DNA of 64,000 bases from Brassica napus (Eukaryota; Streptophyta; Magnoliopsida; Brassicales; Brassicaceae): the NCBI RefSeq assembly GCF_020379485.1, contig NC_063443.1:17231531-17295530 (forward strand), in the 5' to 3' direction. The notes beneath the pieces were generated by a model. The model was given only the letters and a program-made list of their open reading frames with translations. It was not told the DNA's origin and did not search any database. This document shows, piece by piece, positions 48,843 through 60,085 of this stretch. How positions within the stretch are numbered: the stretch's first letter is position 1; every line of letters begins with the position of its first letter. Made by a program: the position numbers and the translations under genes.

Positions 48843-50050
48843 TTACATAAACTCCAAATTCTCCACATAGCCTATCAGTGTGTTTTTAAAATGATTCTTC
48901 TCACCCTCTTCAACTTCAAGTCCCTCAACTTTGACTCTTGTAAAAGTCTTACTCTCCACATTGTAGAAGACAACGAAGTACCAGTTTACAGGGTGGAACG
49001 GGCGTGGCGAGTATACAATTTCACCTCTACCAGTCACTCCAACAAACTTGATATGCTTGACCATCTTTTCATCTAAAGGAGAAAATACGTAGACATTCTT
49101 GGACCACTTATGATTTCCAGCATCTTCTAGAACCCACAGCACAAGTCTTTTCCCATATAAATCATTCTCCTTATTGTGTATACCTAATTTACCTTTGTAA
49201 TTAAAAAGTTCCAAAGATTTCAACTCACATGCAAGCCCTTGTTCCATGTCTTCATTTGTGTTAATAAAGCCGAACTTCTCAGACGTGACGTCGAAGCAAA
49301 CTATAACAGTAGATTTCCCCAACTTAGCTTCAAAATACAAAACACCATTTATACATATATGAGTAGCTAAAGCAAGGGTCGGCACAAAATGGAACTTGCA
49401 TTCGACCATTCTCCATAAAAGCTTTCCAGATTCCAACGTCAAGACCTGATGAGTATTGGGTCTTCCATCACGTGACGAGGTCATACGCAACACTTTAAAC
49501 CGTTTTCCGATCCGATCATACCCAAGGTACGTTGCTGCGATCACTGCTTGGGTAAGATGTTTTCTTTAAGAACATTGGGTAAGGTTAGAAACTCTCCAGT
49601 GGCAGGGTTACAAATCACCCGCATCTGCCAAAGTAATACCAACCCACAGAGTGTTCTAGGGTTATCAAATCCAATATATTCTGGAAAGATAAGCGTTTGA
49701 TAAGGGGTGGCTACAAGAGAAGAGTTATCGTTTGGATTATGAGGCTGATGTGCAGAGTATAAGAACAACGTTTTATCAGCTTCTAAGGCGAAAAGGAACC
49801 GTGGACGAGTCAAAGACATAGTCAAAAACAAGTCAGTAAAATCAGGACGGCAAAATATGGATGCCAAGAATTTCGAAACGCAACGACACCTAGCTATAGA
49901 CTTTGCCGGGACTCTGGAGAATATCTCGGTAAGTAGATCATCAGGGATTGGTGGATCTGAGTATTCTTTTACCGAGTTTGCTGATTGTGTTTCATGTCCG
50001 GATGTGGTTAATACTAGACCCTTCGAGGACTGCTGCTCCATATTTTTCAT
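48843..50050 (-). pseudogene. F-box protein with F-box-associated domain, frameshifted
   Basis: From the Met at 50050 the first frame contains an F-box ([30 protein letters not shown], about residues 33-62) and the start of the F-box-associated domain ([20 protein letters not shown]), ending at a TGA at 49543-49541. A second frame, shifted by one base and beginning at that point, continues with YLGYDRIGKRFKVLRMTSS, GKLLWRMVEC and GVLYFEAKL to 48843. Together they give about 400 residues, the usual length, so a single-base indel near 49541-49565 broke the gene. Such F-box proteins would be SCF ligase substrate receptors. It is not expected at this place in the Arabidopsis order, so it is probably a Brassica-specific insertion. 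Confidence 0.75.
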
Positions 50051-50183
50051 CGCTGATGGATTTTACAAACCCTAGAATAGCTTCAGTACTTAAGACGAAT
50101 GAAACCGTAGAATTGACTAAACTTTATATGCAACATTCCTAAATGGGCTTTATTAGAATCTTTTCACTAAACAAGTTCCTAAA

Positions 50184-50288
50184 CATTTTTTTTTTGTATC
50201 CGTGTAATACAGTTACACAGTTGAAGCATATGGTCCAATTAAGGACTTAACATTCATAGCTGAATATACAGGGGATGTTGACTACTTA
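50184..50288 (+). repeat. Copy of ATXR5 intron 4/exon 5 boundary
   Basis: Bases here match ATXR5 46649-46753 with about four differences over roughly 100 bases. The match covers the last 20 or so bases of intron 4 (TTGTATCCGTGTAATACAG) and the first 80 or so of exon 5. The retained intron shows a DNA-level duplication. It ends abruptly after GACTACTTA. Confidence 0.85.
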
Positions 50289-51280
50289 CAATTAGCTATA
50301 AAACCCAAAACAAACACACACATACTACATTTAGAGATTTTTTCGTATCAAACACACTATAATCAAAAAAAAAATTGTTTAAAATTGTATATAAAAAAAA
50401 ATATATATATAATTATGTATAAGAACTTGTATCATTATGTTTAAAATTAACTAAATATATTACAAATATACTAAATTATAATTAAAACTAGGTCCCACGT
50501 AATTTCCGAGTACTTCCCGATTTTTCGGTAACTTGCTAAGTTCGAGATTGCCGCCCGATCAGCGCCTAGCGTGGTTTCGAGCAGGGAATATAGTTAGCTT
50601 TTTTTATTGGTTATGAACGTTATCAACTGGTCTCGAGAGGCTTGTTATGTCCAACAGTAAAAGTTTCTCTCTTCCTCTAGCTTCTACAAGATTGGGTTAG
50701 AGTTTGTGACCGCTCATCTCTTAATGTGTGGCCATATGACCGACCAAAACACTAGAATTTAGTGCTTAATGCATGGACACCTACCCAGTTGCATGCCTTT
50801 AGGTGAACCACTTAGAAATAATCCAAATTGATTTTACGATTCAAACCTACTCTTCCTTGAAATAAATAACGGTTTTTTACCTGCTCTTTACCGGTTTCTG
50901 CAACCGATCCATCCTCCTCCTGACTTTTAAGGCCCACTCTCAAAGACATTCAAATGATGATGATGTTGTCTACTTCGTTGAAAACTTACAACAACAAACT
51001 CTTCTCTAACGTCAAGCAAAAACCATCATACAGTTCCCCGATCGTCACTAGAAATTCTCCTCCATACTTATTTATGATTTCAACCCAACATGCTAAACTT
51101 TGATAGCTAAGCAAAAAAAGCTGCTTTCTTCTATAGTTTGTAATTTTATTATTTTACCTCAATTAGTCATAAAGATCTGAAACTTCAATTGATACAAAGT
51201 AATACGAATGCAAGTTTGGATATCTTTGTTTTAAAAACTTTATCAACTAACAAACAACCCTTTTTTAGTCTTGACTTGAT
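50289..51280. repeat. Downstream part of the PME tandem duplication
   Basis: From about 50600 to 51280 the sequence matches 56920-57480 and 58060-58170 downstream of the other PME copy. Shared words include CCAACAGTAAAAGTTT and TTAGGTGAACCACTTA, so the duplicated unit extends beyond the gene. No gene is present. Confidence 0.6.
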
Positions 51281-52697
51281 TCAACCAGACATCTTCCACT
51301 CATCCCCTTGAATAAAGTTAGCCACCGAATACATATCGACATGCTCGTCCGGAATCACACTGCTCCATGAAACCCTTTTTGACCTATCAGATCCCGGACC
51401 CGTGTTCTTAGATTCACCGTAATAAAGCGTCTTGAGCGACAAATCCCCGCTCCAAGGTAACCACCCATCGGAATTAATCAAAGCCTCTAAATTACACCCT
51501 ATAAACACAGTCCTTGAGTAATCTTTCCACGGCCTTCCCAAGTAGCTCTTATGCACCTTAGGGTTGGCCTTATACAGCTTCATGTACTCATCCGTTCCGG
51601 TTATCGAACAGTTCAAGAACACGAACCCCGTGGACTGCGCCGGGTCAACTCTTCCTTGGGCAGTGACGGCATTATTCTCACCCTTCTCGGGATTAAGCTG
51701 ACGCGGCGCTATTAGGATCTCGCAGTCTTGGAAGACGGACGCTGAGTTTCCAAAGATAAAGTCAACGTTTCCTTGGATACGGCATTTATTGTAAAACTGA
51801 CGGAGGCCATGGGCATAGAGTGTGTCTTGGTTCCCAAGGAACTCACAGTTCTCGAGCAGAGAAAAATCGCTGTCGGATCTAAACGCAACTGCTTGGTGAG
51901 TGTCTGGTCCCGCCGTGTTCTGAAACGTTATATCACGTGCCATGAATCCATCTCCTACCACTCCTATCAAACCAAACATGTAGCAGTATGTTATATATAT
52001 ATATATATATTTTTTTTTTTTGTAACACGTAGCAGTATGTTATAATTATTATTTTTTAAAACAAATAACTTAATTTAATAATTTTTCACAGCTTATTGTC
52101 CATAATTATCTAAATATTTTTACGATGTTATGACCACCATGATAACCATCTGGACAGTCCAGATTGACCAAACAATGATAATTTAGTTTCCAGCAGAAAT
52201 CGAACTCGAATTGACGTGGGTACCCAGTGAACTTCAAAAAAATTATCACTAAGCTACTAAGGCTTGTTTCGTTGTTTTTAACATGAACAAGGTGTTTACT
52301 CATAATCCATTGGCTTATAATAAGAAAAACTTACCGACAGTTGCAGTGTTGTATGTGGTGATACCAGGCATACCGGCGTTTAAAGATCCTGTAATGACCG
52401 TTTTGCCCATACCGTCTCCAATGAAGACAACGTTCTTCTTCTCAAACGGAACCGTAACTGTCTCCTCATACACTCCTTCGTTAATCTTTATAACAAACTT
52501 ATAAAGACCTTGTGGGCCAATTGTCATGCTCACGGGTTCGACGCCAAGCGGAGGCGAACTACCCATTCTGTCATCAAATGCGGTACTGGGTGTTGGGCCT
52601 TGTCCCCAGCCCAGGTAAAGCCCTCCCGGGTGAAGTGGACCGCTGCCTAACCGGGCCCAGGGGAATGACCCACGTAAGTGGGGAACCCCTGGATTAT

Positions 52698-52737
<40 letters not shown>

Positions 52738-53503
52738 TACGCGCTCCGTATTTATCAGGCGCCGCGTTAACGGCATCCTGCACCGTCTTGTAAAGGCACA
52801 TCCCGTTTTTACACACCGTAACGTCTTCTTTTAAACCGGAAGGGAAGCCCAAACTCGGCCCAGCACCCACCTTAGGCCCACTAGTCTTATCCCAGAACCC
52901 GTCTCTTTCCGTTGCCGGAGGAGTCCACGAGGCGACGTTGTCACCGAAGTTATCGTACGATACCATCATGCTAAGAGCGTTACTGGTGACGTTGATGAGT
53001 CCGTTGAGAAACGACATCGTTTCAGCGACTTCCTTCGTGCCGTTGACGTATTTGAGCGCGGACCATGAGTCGTACTGGTAGACGAGAGCAGCGCTCATCC
53101 AAGCGCGAACGTCTTTGATTTTGCCACGTGTCAGAGCTTGATCTGTTGAGTTGGTGCGGTGTTCGGAGTAAGAGAGTAGCTGGAGGCACGTCTTCGCGGC
53201 GTTGGTGCGGTTTAGATTGCCTACGGAGGCGTCCAGGATAGACTTCACTTTCGTTTGAGCGGTTTTGAGGTTTTCTAAAGAGACGGAGATCGCTGAGTGG
53301 ATGATCTGTGATGGGTTAGGACTCGGAGGGACTCGACCCGGTTTGGATAGAGAAGAGACGCAGAGGTCTGGGTAGCGAGTGGCGTTGCATGCAAGACGGA
53401 TCTGTGCGGAGGAAGTGAGCGGAGGAGTTTGGTGTTGACGGGAGGAGGAAGATGGAGAGGCGAAGAGGAAGAGGGAGAAGAGAAGGTTGAGAATGGATGA
53501 CAT
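51281..53503 (-). pseudogene. PME51: Pectin methylesterase with inhibitor domain, broken by a SINE-like insertion (copy A)
   Basis: Two exons on the minus strand, 53503-52335 and 51963-51281. The start [17 protein letters not shown] is a signal sequence, followed by a PMEI domain and a PME catalytic domain with [22 protein letters not shown] and [11 protein letters not shown], all catalytic residues present. A 238-base insertion (52502-52739) lies in exon 1 between GARK and FVIKIN. As 238 is not a multiple of three, the frame is lost. Removing it would leave a gene of normal size (537 codons). The rest shows no decay, so the break is young. The product would have been a cell-wall enzyme that de-esterifies homogalacturonan. 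Tandem partner of copy B. Confidence 0.88.
52502..52739 (+). mobile_element. SINE-like retroposon in PME exon 1
   Basis: About 195 bases of unique sequence are followed by a run of 37 A (52699-52735). AAACTTA at 52495-52501 and 52733-52739 is the apparent target duplication, somewhat masked by the A run. GGGTTCGACGCC at about 52532 resembles a Pol III B box near the start, as in tRNA-derived SINEs. The paralogous gene lacks the insert, which fixes its borders. The long uninterrupted A tail suggests a recent event. I cannot name the family. Confidence 0.75.
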
Positions 53504-54684
53504 GATGGCGATGATGGAGTAGGTTCGAATAAGCCATTAGAGAACCCCGTGTGTATATATATATATATCTGTTTATGGGAATGATCAAAAATAAATTATA
53601 TTGTTTTCTGAAATTGGAAAAAAATATCAGAAAATTAAATATTGATTACAGTCGCAGAGATGATAGAGATTAGAATGAATTATATTGTTTTCTGAAACTT
53701 CTGAAACTGGAAAAGAATATCAGAAAATTAAATATTGATTATAGTCACACATACCATTTTTTATTACACTCGCACATACCATTAGAGTTACGGAGATGAT
53801 AGAGATTGGAATTTTGTGGGCTGACCTTCTTTTAAAGTACGGTTTTATTAGGGAGGAAAGGTGATGAGATTATTTGGTTAGAGCATCTGTATTGGGAGTC
53901 CCTTAAGGCATTTCTTAGGGGAAAAGAGTGGGAACCGAAGAAAAAAAAGAAGGGAAAAGCCTTTAATTAAGAACTGTCCTTACTCTCTAATGACCAAAAC
54001 AAAAAGCAAAACAAATGACTTTCTCTCCCTCTCTCTTCATCCCACCAATAAAAATGCCTTTATCATCTGTTTAATGCTTACGTCTACGGTTGAGCTCTAT
54101 TTATCAGATTTTGGGGTTGTTATGTATTTTACCCTTGGAAAAGAAAAATGTATTACCCCTGTTCGTCTCATGACCGCTGCATCTAGCGTCTGCGATCCAA
54201 AACATCGGTGAAAGTTAGCGTTAACTTATTTTCCAGACGCGGCAGCAATTAATAATGAATGAAAGAGATACTAAAATTAATGGTGTCACTGGCGTTTCAC
54301 TTTCTGTTACATCTGCGTTTAACTTTTTGAGTCTCCATAATTCTCCGTAACTTTGATTCTATTATTTTTGTTTTCTTCGCATTACCTTTTCTTGCTGCTG
54401 ACGCTAGACGCAGTGTTCATGAAACGAACAAGGCTATTGTTGTTTTCCTAACTTTGAAATTATAGACTAGTTTTGGACAATTTTATTGTGAATAATAGCA
54501 TTTCCTAAACATTATTTGAAAAGTGATTTGTCATACATCATATCTACAATCACTTTCACAAAAAAAAATGTGACATATCTATTAAAATTGATGACATGAC
54601 TTATAAATAAATAAGACATAGACAATTACATTTAATATTGATTTATATTTTTGCTAAATTTTTTATAATATGGTAATAACTCAT
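53504..54684. other. Upstream flank of PME copy A and AT-rich spacer
   Basis: 53590-53850 matches the upstream flank of PME copy B (about 60085-60230), for example AAATATCAGAAAATTAAATA and GGAATTTTGTGGG. One MITE (53878-54062) follows. The rest is AT-rich and has no gene. Confidence 0.5.
53878..54062. mobile_element. MITE, GGGCAACATTATTGG family, copy 2
   Basis: Same internal order as 41141-41330: CTTAGGGGAAAAG, AAGGGAAAAGCCTTTAATTAAG, TACTCTCTAATGACCAAAA, TCTCTCCCTCTCTCTTCATC, CCACCAATAA. The ends GAGCATCTGTATTGGGAG and, reversed, AAGGCATTTTTATTGGTGGG are diverged inverted repeats. TTA flanks both sides. Confidence 0.75.
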
Positions 54685-56449
54685 ATATTACACTTAATGT
54701 TATGATTAAATCCATTCTTCAAGCGAAGCCAGTGTTCTCAATGAATTGTTTTCTTCTTCCTAAAACAGTTTGTGATGAAATAAACTCCCTGTTATCTGAG
54801 TTTTGGTGGGGCAGAAATGATGGTCATCGTAAGATCTCTTGGGTTTCTTGGAATAAATTGTGTCTACCTAAGAAGGAAGGTGGTATGGGTTTTAGAGATC
54901 TTTATGAGTTTAATAAAGCCTTGTTAGGCAAGCAAGCTTGGAGGATTCTTCAGAAACCTAATTCCCTACTTAGTAGATTGTATAAAGGAAGATATCATCG
55001 TTCATCGACATTCTTACAGTCGACGAACTCAACTCAAGCCTCTTATGGATGGAGATCCATTCAAGTGGGTAAAGAGTTACTAAAAAAGGGTCTCATAACC
55101 CTTATTGGTGATGGTAAATCAACAAATGTTTGGTCTGATCAGTGGCTACCTGTTCTACCGCCTCGTTTGATACAAAATGTATCCCAAGATCCTAATATGA
55201 AGGTTAGTGATCTGATATGTCCCATAACCAATTCTTGGAACATTCCTCTGATAGATCAAGTACTGGGTCAAGGATATTCTGAGATAGTTAAACAGATAAG
55301 ATTTGCTGCTCAAGATAAAGAGGTTTGGCCCTATTCTAAAAACTTAGAGTATTCTGTTAAATCTGGTTATTGGGCTTCAACTCATGATTTACGCGAGGGT
55401 GATACTATCATTCCATCAATGGGATCTTTTGATTTGAAGATGAAATGTTGGAAGATTAATATTATTCCTAAAATCAAGAATTTCCTTTGGAAAATTTTAT
55501 CTGGAGCTTTGGCAACTTATACTCAGTTATGCTCTCGGGGAATTAGAGTCTCTCCTATTTGTCAAAGGTGTTGTGTGGAGGAAGAAACTATCAATCATGT
55601 TCTCTTCGAATGTCCTCATGCTATTGCTATATGGCGAATTTCGCATCTCCCTATCGCTAATATGCTTACACGGGACTTAGAGGAAAATATTCAGCTGATG
55701 ATGAGATTTATGGAGGATAATAAGGAAGATACAAGGATTGGTTTGTTACCGTTTTGGATTATTTGGTATGTGTGGAAATCTAGGAATGAGTTTCTGTTTA
55801 ATAAGAGGAATCAGCAACCTATTGAAGATTTGAGAAGAGCTTGGGATTCGAATGAAGAATGGCATCAAAATGTAATATTTCAATCTGCGAGGGATCCACC
55901 ACAACGTATTAAATCAAGTCAATGGAGTCCTCCTCCTTCTGGATGGTTGAAATGTAATTTTGATTGTAGTTTTATCAGAGAGTCAGAATTTGCAGGAGTT
56001 GGATGGATTGTTCGTTATGATAAAGGGCACTTCATTGATGCTGGGTCTGCAAAAATCAGTGGATTGAAATCAAGTCTGGATGGTGAAGCACATGCGTTTT
56101 TGTATGCATTACAGAACATTTGGATAAAAGGATGGAGACAAGTTTGGTTTGAAGGAGATAATATGGAGTTAACCAAGATTATTAATCAATCGGGTTGGAG
56201 TATGGAGTTAGGTAATATATTAACAGATATCAGGTATTGGATGAGCTTATTACCAGAATGCTCCCTTGATCAGATTAATCGTGAAAGGAATCAAGCTGCA
56301 GATGCTATAGCTAAGAAAGCTAAACATGAAAATAATCTTTCTGTATTTTATATTTCTCCTCCTTCTTGGTTGATTTTATTTTTGTATGAACCGTTTACTA
56401 TTTAATTAATAAGATTTGGTTGTTAAAAAAAAATATTACACTTAATGTT
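54685..56449 (+). mobile_element. 5'-truncated LINE with 17-bp target duplication
   Basis: ATATTACACTTAATGTT occurs at 54685-54701 and 56433-56449. The insert between them ends in a short A run (about 56425-56432). Such borders show target-primed integration. The 5' cut falls exactly where an open frame of 567 codons begins. Confidence 0.92.
54702..56405 (+). CDS. LINE ORF2 C-terminal part: RT tail, zf-RVT and RNase H
   Basis: An uninterrupted 567-residue frame. It starts in the thumb/connection region of an L1-type plant reverse transcriptase (FWWGRNDGHRKISWVSWNKL, GGMGFRDLYEFNKALLGKQA). A zf-RVT region follows near 240-320 (KCWKINIIPKIKNFLWKILS, then CQRCCVEEETINHVLFECPH). An RNase H-like domain closes it near 420-540 (WLKCNFDCSFI, DGEAHAFLYALQ, FEGDNMELTKII, RERNQAADAIAKKA). 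The YADD polymerase site and the endonuclease are absent because of truncation, so it cannot move itself. Any Met start is an accident of the truncation; a host role is not suggested. Confidence 0.85.
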   Translation: MIKSILQAKPVFSMNCFLLPKTVCDEINSLLSEFWWGRNDGHRKISWVSWNKLCLPKKEGGMGFRDLYEFNKALLGKQAWRILQKPNSLLSRLYKGRYHRSSTFLQSTNSTQASYGWRSIQVGKELLKKGLITLIGDGKSTNVWSDQWLPVLPPRLIQNVSQDPNMKVSDLICPITNSWNIPLIDQVLGQGYSEIVKQIRFAAQDKEVWPYSKNLEYSVKSGYWASTHDLREGDTIIPSMGSFDLKMKCWKINIIPKIKNFLWKILSGALATYTQLCSRGIRVSPICQRCCVEEETINHVLFECPHAIAIWRISHLPIANMLTRDLEENIQLMMRFMEDNKEDTRIGLLPFWIIWYVWKSRNEFLFNKRNQQPIEDLRRAWDSNEEWHQNVIFQSARDPPQRIKSSQWSPPPSGWLKCNFDCSFIRESEFAGVGWIVRYDKGHFIDAGSAKISGLKSSLDGEAHAFLYALQNIWIKGWRQVWFEGDNMELTKIINQSGWSMELGNILTDIRYWMSLLPECSLDQINRERNQAADAIAKKAKHENNLSVFYISPPSWLILFLYEPFTI

Positions 56450-58172
56450 GATTTATATTTTTATTAAACTTTTAAAATATATATATATATATATATATAT
56501 ATTCAAATATGACATTACAAATTTTTAAATATCATTTAAGTCTATTTTTATAACTATACAATTTTTATCAATAAAAAATTCAAAATTTTCTATTTTTTAA
56601 ACAAAATTAGAAATTTTTAATTGTAATATTATTAGTTTATATTATATTCTTTTTTTTTATAAATACTGTTTTAGTTTTAATTTTTGATAATTATACAATT
56701 TATATATCAATTTTTTTATTAGATTTATACAAGTTAACTTAATATCTTTAACCAAAATAAATAGATCAAAAACTAATTGGTCATTTTATTAACAGATGGA
56801 ACGCTTATGCAATCTAATCCAGCACTCCTCAACTACCACTCCAGAACGAGGGCCATTGGACCCATATAAGCAAAATCTCATATCAAGATGCAGTTTCCCT
56901 ACCATCCTTGTTTTTTTTGCTATAATATTTTGGACATGATCAACCGGTCTCGAGAGGCTATTTTTGCCCAACAGTAAAAGTTTTTGTCTTCCTCTTTCTT
57001 GTACAAGATTAGGTTAGAGTTCGTGATCAATCATCTCTTAATGGGTGGCCCTATGATTCACCAAAACATTAGAATTATGTGCCTAATGCATGGACACCTA
57101 CCCGACTAGCATGTCTTTAGGTGAACCACTTAAAAAGAACCCTAACAGACTAAATGTAAATTTGTTTTACCATTGAAACCTACTCTTCTTTGGAATTAAA
57201 CGGTCAACTCTCAAAAACACTTTAGCAACAACAAAAAAACTCTCAAAAACATTCAAATGATACCTGATGTCTGCTTCCTTGAAAGCTTACAACAACAAAG
57301 TCTTCTTTAACGTCAAGCAAAAACCATCATACGCTTCCCCGATGGTCACAAGAAATTCTCCTCCATACTCATTTAATTACAACCCACATGCTAAACGCTG
57401 ATAGATTTAGTGATAACTACGCAAAAAAAAAGCTGCTTCCTTCTATAGTTTGTAACTTTATTATTTTACCTCAGTCAGTACCGATTCTGATAGAAAACAT
57501 TAGAAACTGGAGCTTCCGACCCAAAATATTATATAAATTAAACCGGGTTTTTTTGGCAAATATTCTCTCTAGCGTAATGGTTGAGATGTTAATTTAATTT
57601 TCATATATATTTCAAATTTAAAAATAAAACAAAAATTATGTAAATCAATATTGTTACATAATAATGTTTTTAAATGAAACTTTTGTTACAAAATACAAAT
57701 TTATAAATTTTATAGTAATAATATTATACGCCACACAAATATTATTATAAAATTAGATAATTTATATAACACCAAACTATATTAATTTACTGATATAGTT
57801 TATTGCATAAATTAAAATATTTTTGTATTAAGGAAAACCTGATCGTGCGAGTCAATATCTAGTTATATAGATTAAACCGGTTTGTTTTGGCCAATGTTCT
57901 CTGTAGCATAATGGTTGAGATGTTGATATATAATCTATGTAGGGAGTTCGGATCTCATTCCATACAAATTCTTTTATATTTTTGAAAATATACTTATTTT
58001 CACTGCCCATGATTTACTTTGAACTTCTACCCCTCAAATTCAATGGACCGGCACTGACCTCAATAAGTCACAAAGATCTGAAACTACAACTAATACGAAT
58101 GCAAAATTTTGGATATCTTTGTTTTAAAAACTTTATCAACTAACGAACAACGCTTTTTAGTCTTGACTTGAT
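56450..58172. other. AT-rich spacer and duplicated PME downstream flank
   Basis: 56450-56770 is AT-rich, with an AT dinucleotide run near 56477-56502. 56920-57480 matches 50600-51150. 57540-57597 and 57873-57930 are direct repeats (ATTAAACCGG.., then TAATGGTTGAGATGTT). The second is followed by GAGTTCGGATCTC, so Pol III-type (SINE-like) remnants are possible. No gene is seen. Confidence 0.45.
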
Positions 58173-60001
58173 TCAACCAGACATTGCCCACTCCTCGGCT
58201 TGAATAAAGTTAGCCACCGAATACATATCAACATGCTCGTCTGGAATCACACTGCTCCATGGAACCCTTTTTGACCTATCAGATCCCGGACCCGTGTTCT
58301 TAGATTCACCGTAATAAAGCGTCTTGAGCGACAAATCCCCGCTCCAAGGTAACCACCCATCGGAATTAATCAAAGCCTCTAAATTACACCCTATAAACAC
58401 AGTCCTTGAATAATCTTTCCACGGCCTTCCCAAGTAGCTCTTATGCACCTTAGGGTTAGCTTTATACAGCTTCATGTACTCATCCGTTCCACTTATCGAA
58501 CAGTTCAAAAACACGAACCCCGTGGACTGCGCCGGGTCGATTCTTCCTTGGGCAGTGACGGCATTATTATCACCCTTCTCGGGTTGAATCTGACGCGGTG
58601 CGATTAGAATCTCGCAGTCTTGGAAGACAGACGCTGCGTTTCCGAAAATGAAGTCAACGTTTCCTTGGATACGACATTTTTTGTAGAACTGACGAAGGCC
58701 ATGGACATAGAGTGTGTCTTGGTTCCCGAGGAACTCACAGTTCTCGAGCAGAGAAAAGTCGCTGTCGGATCTAAACGCAACCGCTTGGTGTGTGTCTGGT
58801 CCCACCGTGTTTTGGAACGTTATGTCACGTGCCATGAATCCATCTCCTAACACTCCTATCAAACCAAACACGTAACACTGTTAATAGAAATATTAAAAAG
58901 TGAATATTTTTATTAAACAAATTATTTAGTATACATATACAGAAACGCATATATATATTAGCAATAAATTCCGAATACATATCGAACGTAATATTTATCA
59001 ATGTAGCTTATTTTATGTACAAGTATATTTCAACGTTTATTGTCAATACATATGTTACGTTACTTACCGACAGTTGCGGTGTCGAACGTGGTGATCCCAG
59101 GCATACCGGCGTTCAAAGATCCTGTAATAACCGTTTTGCCGATACCGTCTCCGATGAAGACAACGTTCTTCTTCTGAAACGGAACCGTGACGGTCTCCTC
59201 ATACACTCCTTCGTTAATCTTTATAACAAACTTACTTACTCCGTTGTTATCAGGCGCCGCGTTAACTGCATCCTGCACCGTCTGGTAACGGCAATTTCCG
59301 TTTTTGCACACCGTAACGTCTTCTTTTAAACCCGAAGGGAAGCCCAAACTCGGCCCAGCACCCACCTTAGGCCCACCAGTCTTATCCCAGAACCCTTCTC
59401 TTTCCGTTGCCGGAGGAGTCCACGAGGAGACGTTGTCTCCGAAGTTATCGTACGATACCATCATGCTAAGAGCGTTACTGGTGACGTTGATGAATTCGTT
59501 GAGAGACGACATCGTTTCAACGACTTCCTTCGTGCCGTTGACGTATTTGAGAGGGGACCTTGAGACGAGAGAAGCGCTCATCCAAGCGCGAGCGTCTTTG
59601 ATTTTTCCACGTGTCAGAGCTTGATACGTATCTCGGGTGCGGTGCAGAGAGTAAGAGAGTTGCTGGAGGTACTTGTTCGCGGCGTTGGTGCGGTTCAGAT
59701 TACCTACGGACGCGTCCAGGATAGACTTCACTTCCGACTGCGCGGTTATGAGTTTTTCTATAGAGACGGAGACCGCTGAGTGGATGATCTGTGATGGGTT
59801 AGGGTCCGAAGGGACTCGACCCGGTTTGCATAGAGAAGAGACGCAGACGTCAGGGTAGCGAGTGGCTTTGCATGCGAGACGTATCTGTGCGGCGGGAGGG
59901 GGCGAAGGACTGAGGGGAGGAGGAGTTTGGTGGTGACCTGAGGAGAAAGATGGAGAGGTGAAGAGGAAGAGAGAGAAGAGAAGGATGATAATGGATGACA
60001 T
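58173..60001 (-). CDS. PME51: Pectin methylesterase with N-terminal inhibitor domain (copy B, intact)
   Basis: Two exons on the minus strand, 60001-59068 and 58855-58173, give 538 residues. I chose [17 protein letters not shown] as the start because it aligns with copy A; an in-frame Met 28 codons earlier exists. After the signal sequence comes the PMEI domain (about 35-190, with [14 protein letters not shown] and [13 protein letters not shown]). The catalytic domain (about 220-538) has [34 protein letters not shown] and [12 protein letters not shown], which hold the expected Gln, Asp and Arg active-site residues. The enzyme removes methyl esters from wall homogalacturonan after secretion; the pro-region normally inhibits it until cleaved. 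One conserved intron. Gene order and similarity suggest At5g09760. Confidence 0.93.
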
Positions 60002-60085
60002 GATGGCAATGATGACTAAGAGGTAGTTTCGAATAACGGTGTGTTTACATATGTGAGAATATGTGTGTTTATGGGAATGAATCAT

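Noticed and set aside
52697..52776. Poly-Phe protein segment in PME copy A
   Set aside because: It is translation of the SINE tail in antisense, not a protein feature.
56477..56502. AT dinucleotide run as an origin or matrix attachment signal
   Set aside because: Simple AT repeats are common in plant intergenic DNA; nothing else supports a function.
59304..59624. Plus-strand frame of 106 codons
   Set aside because: Antisense to the PME inhibitor domain of the intact PME gene; the coding strand is clear from domains and splice sites.
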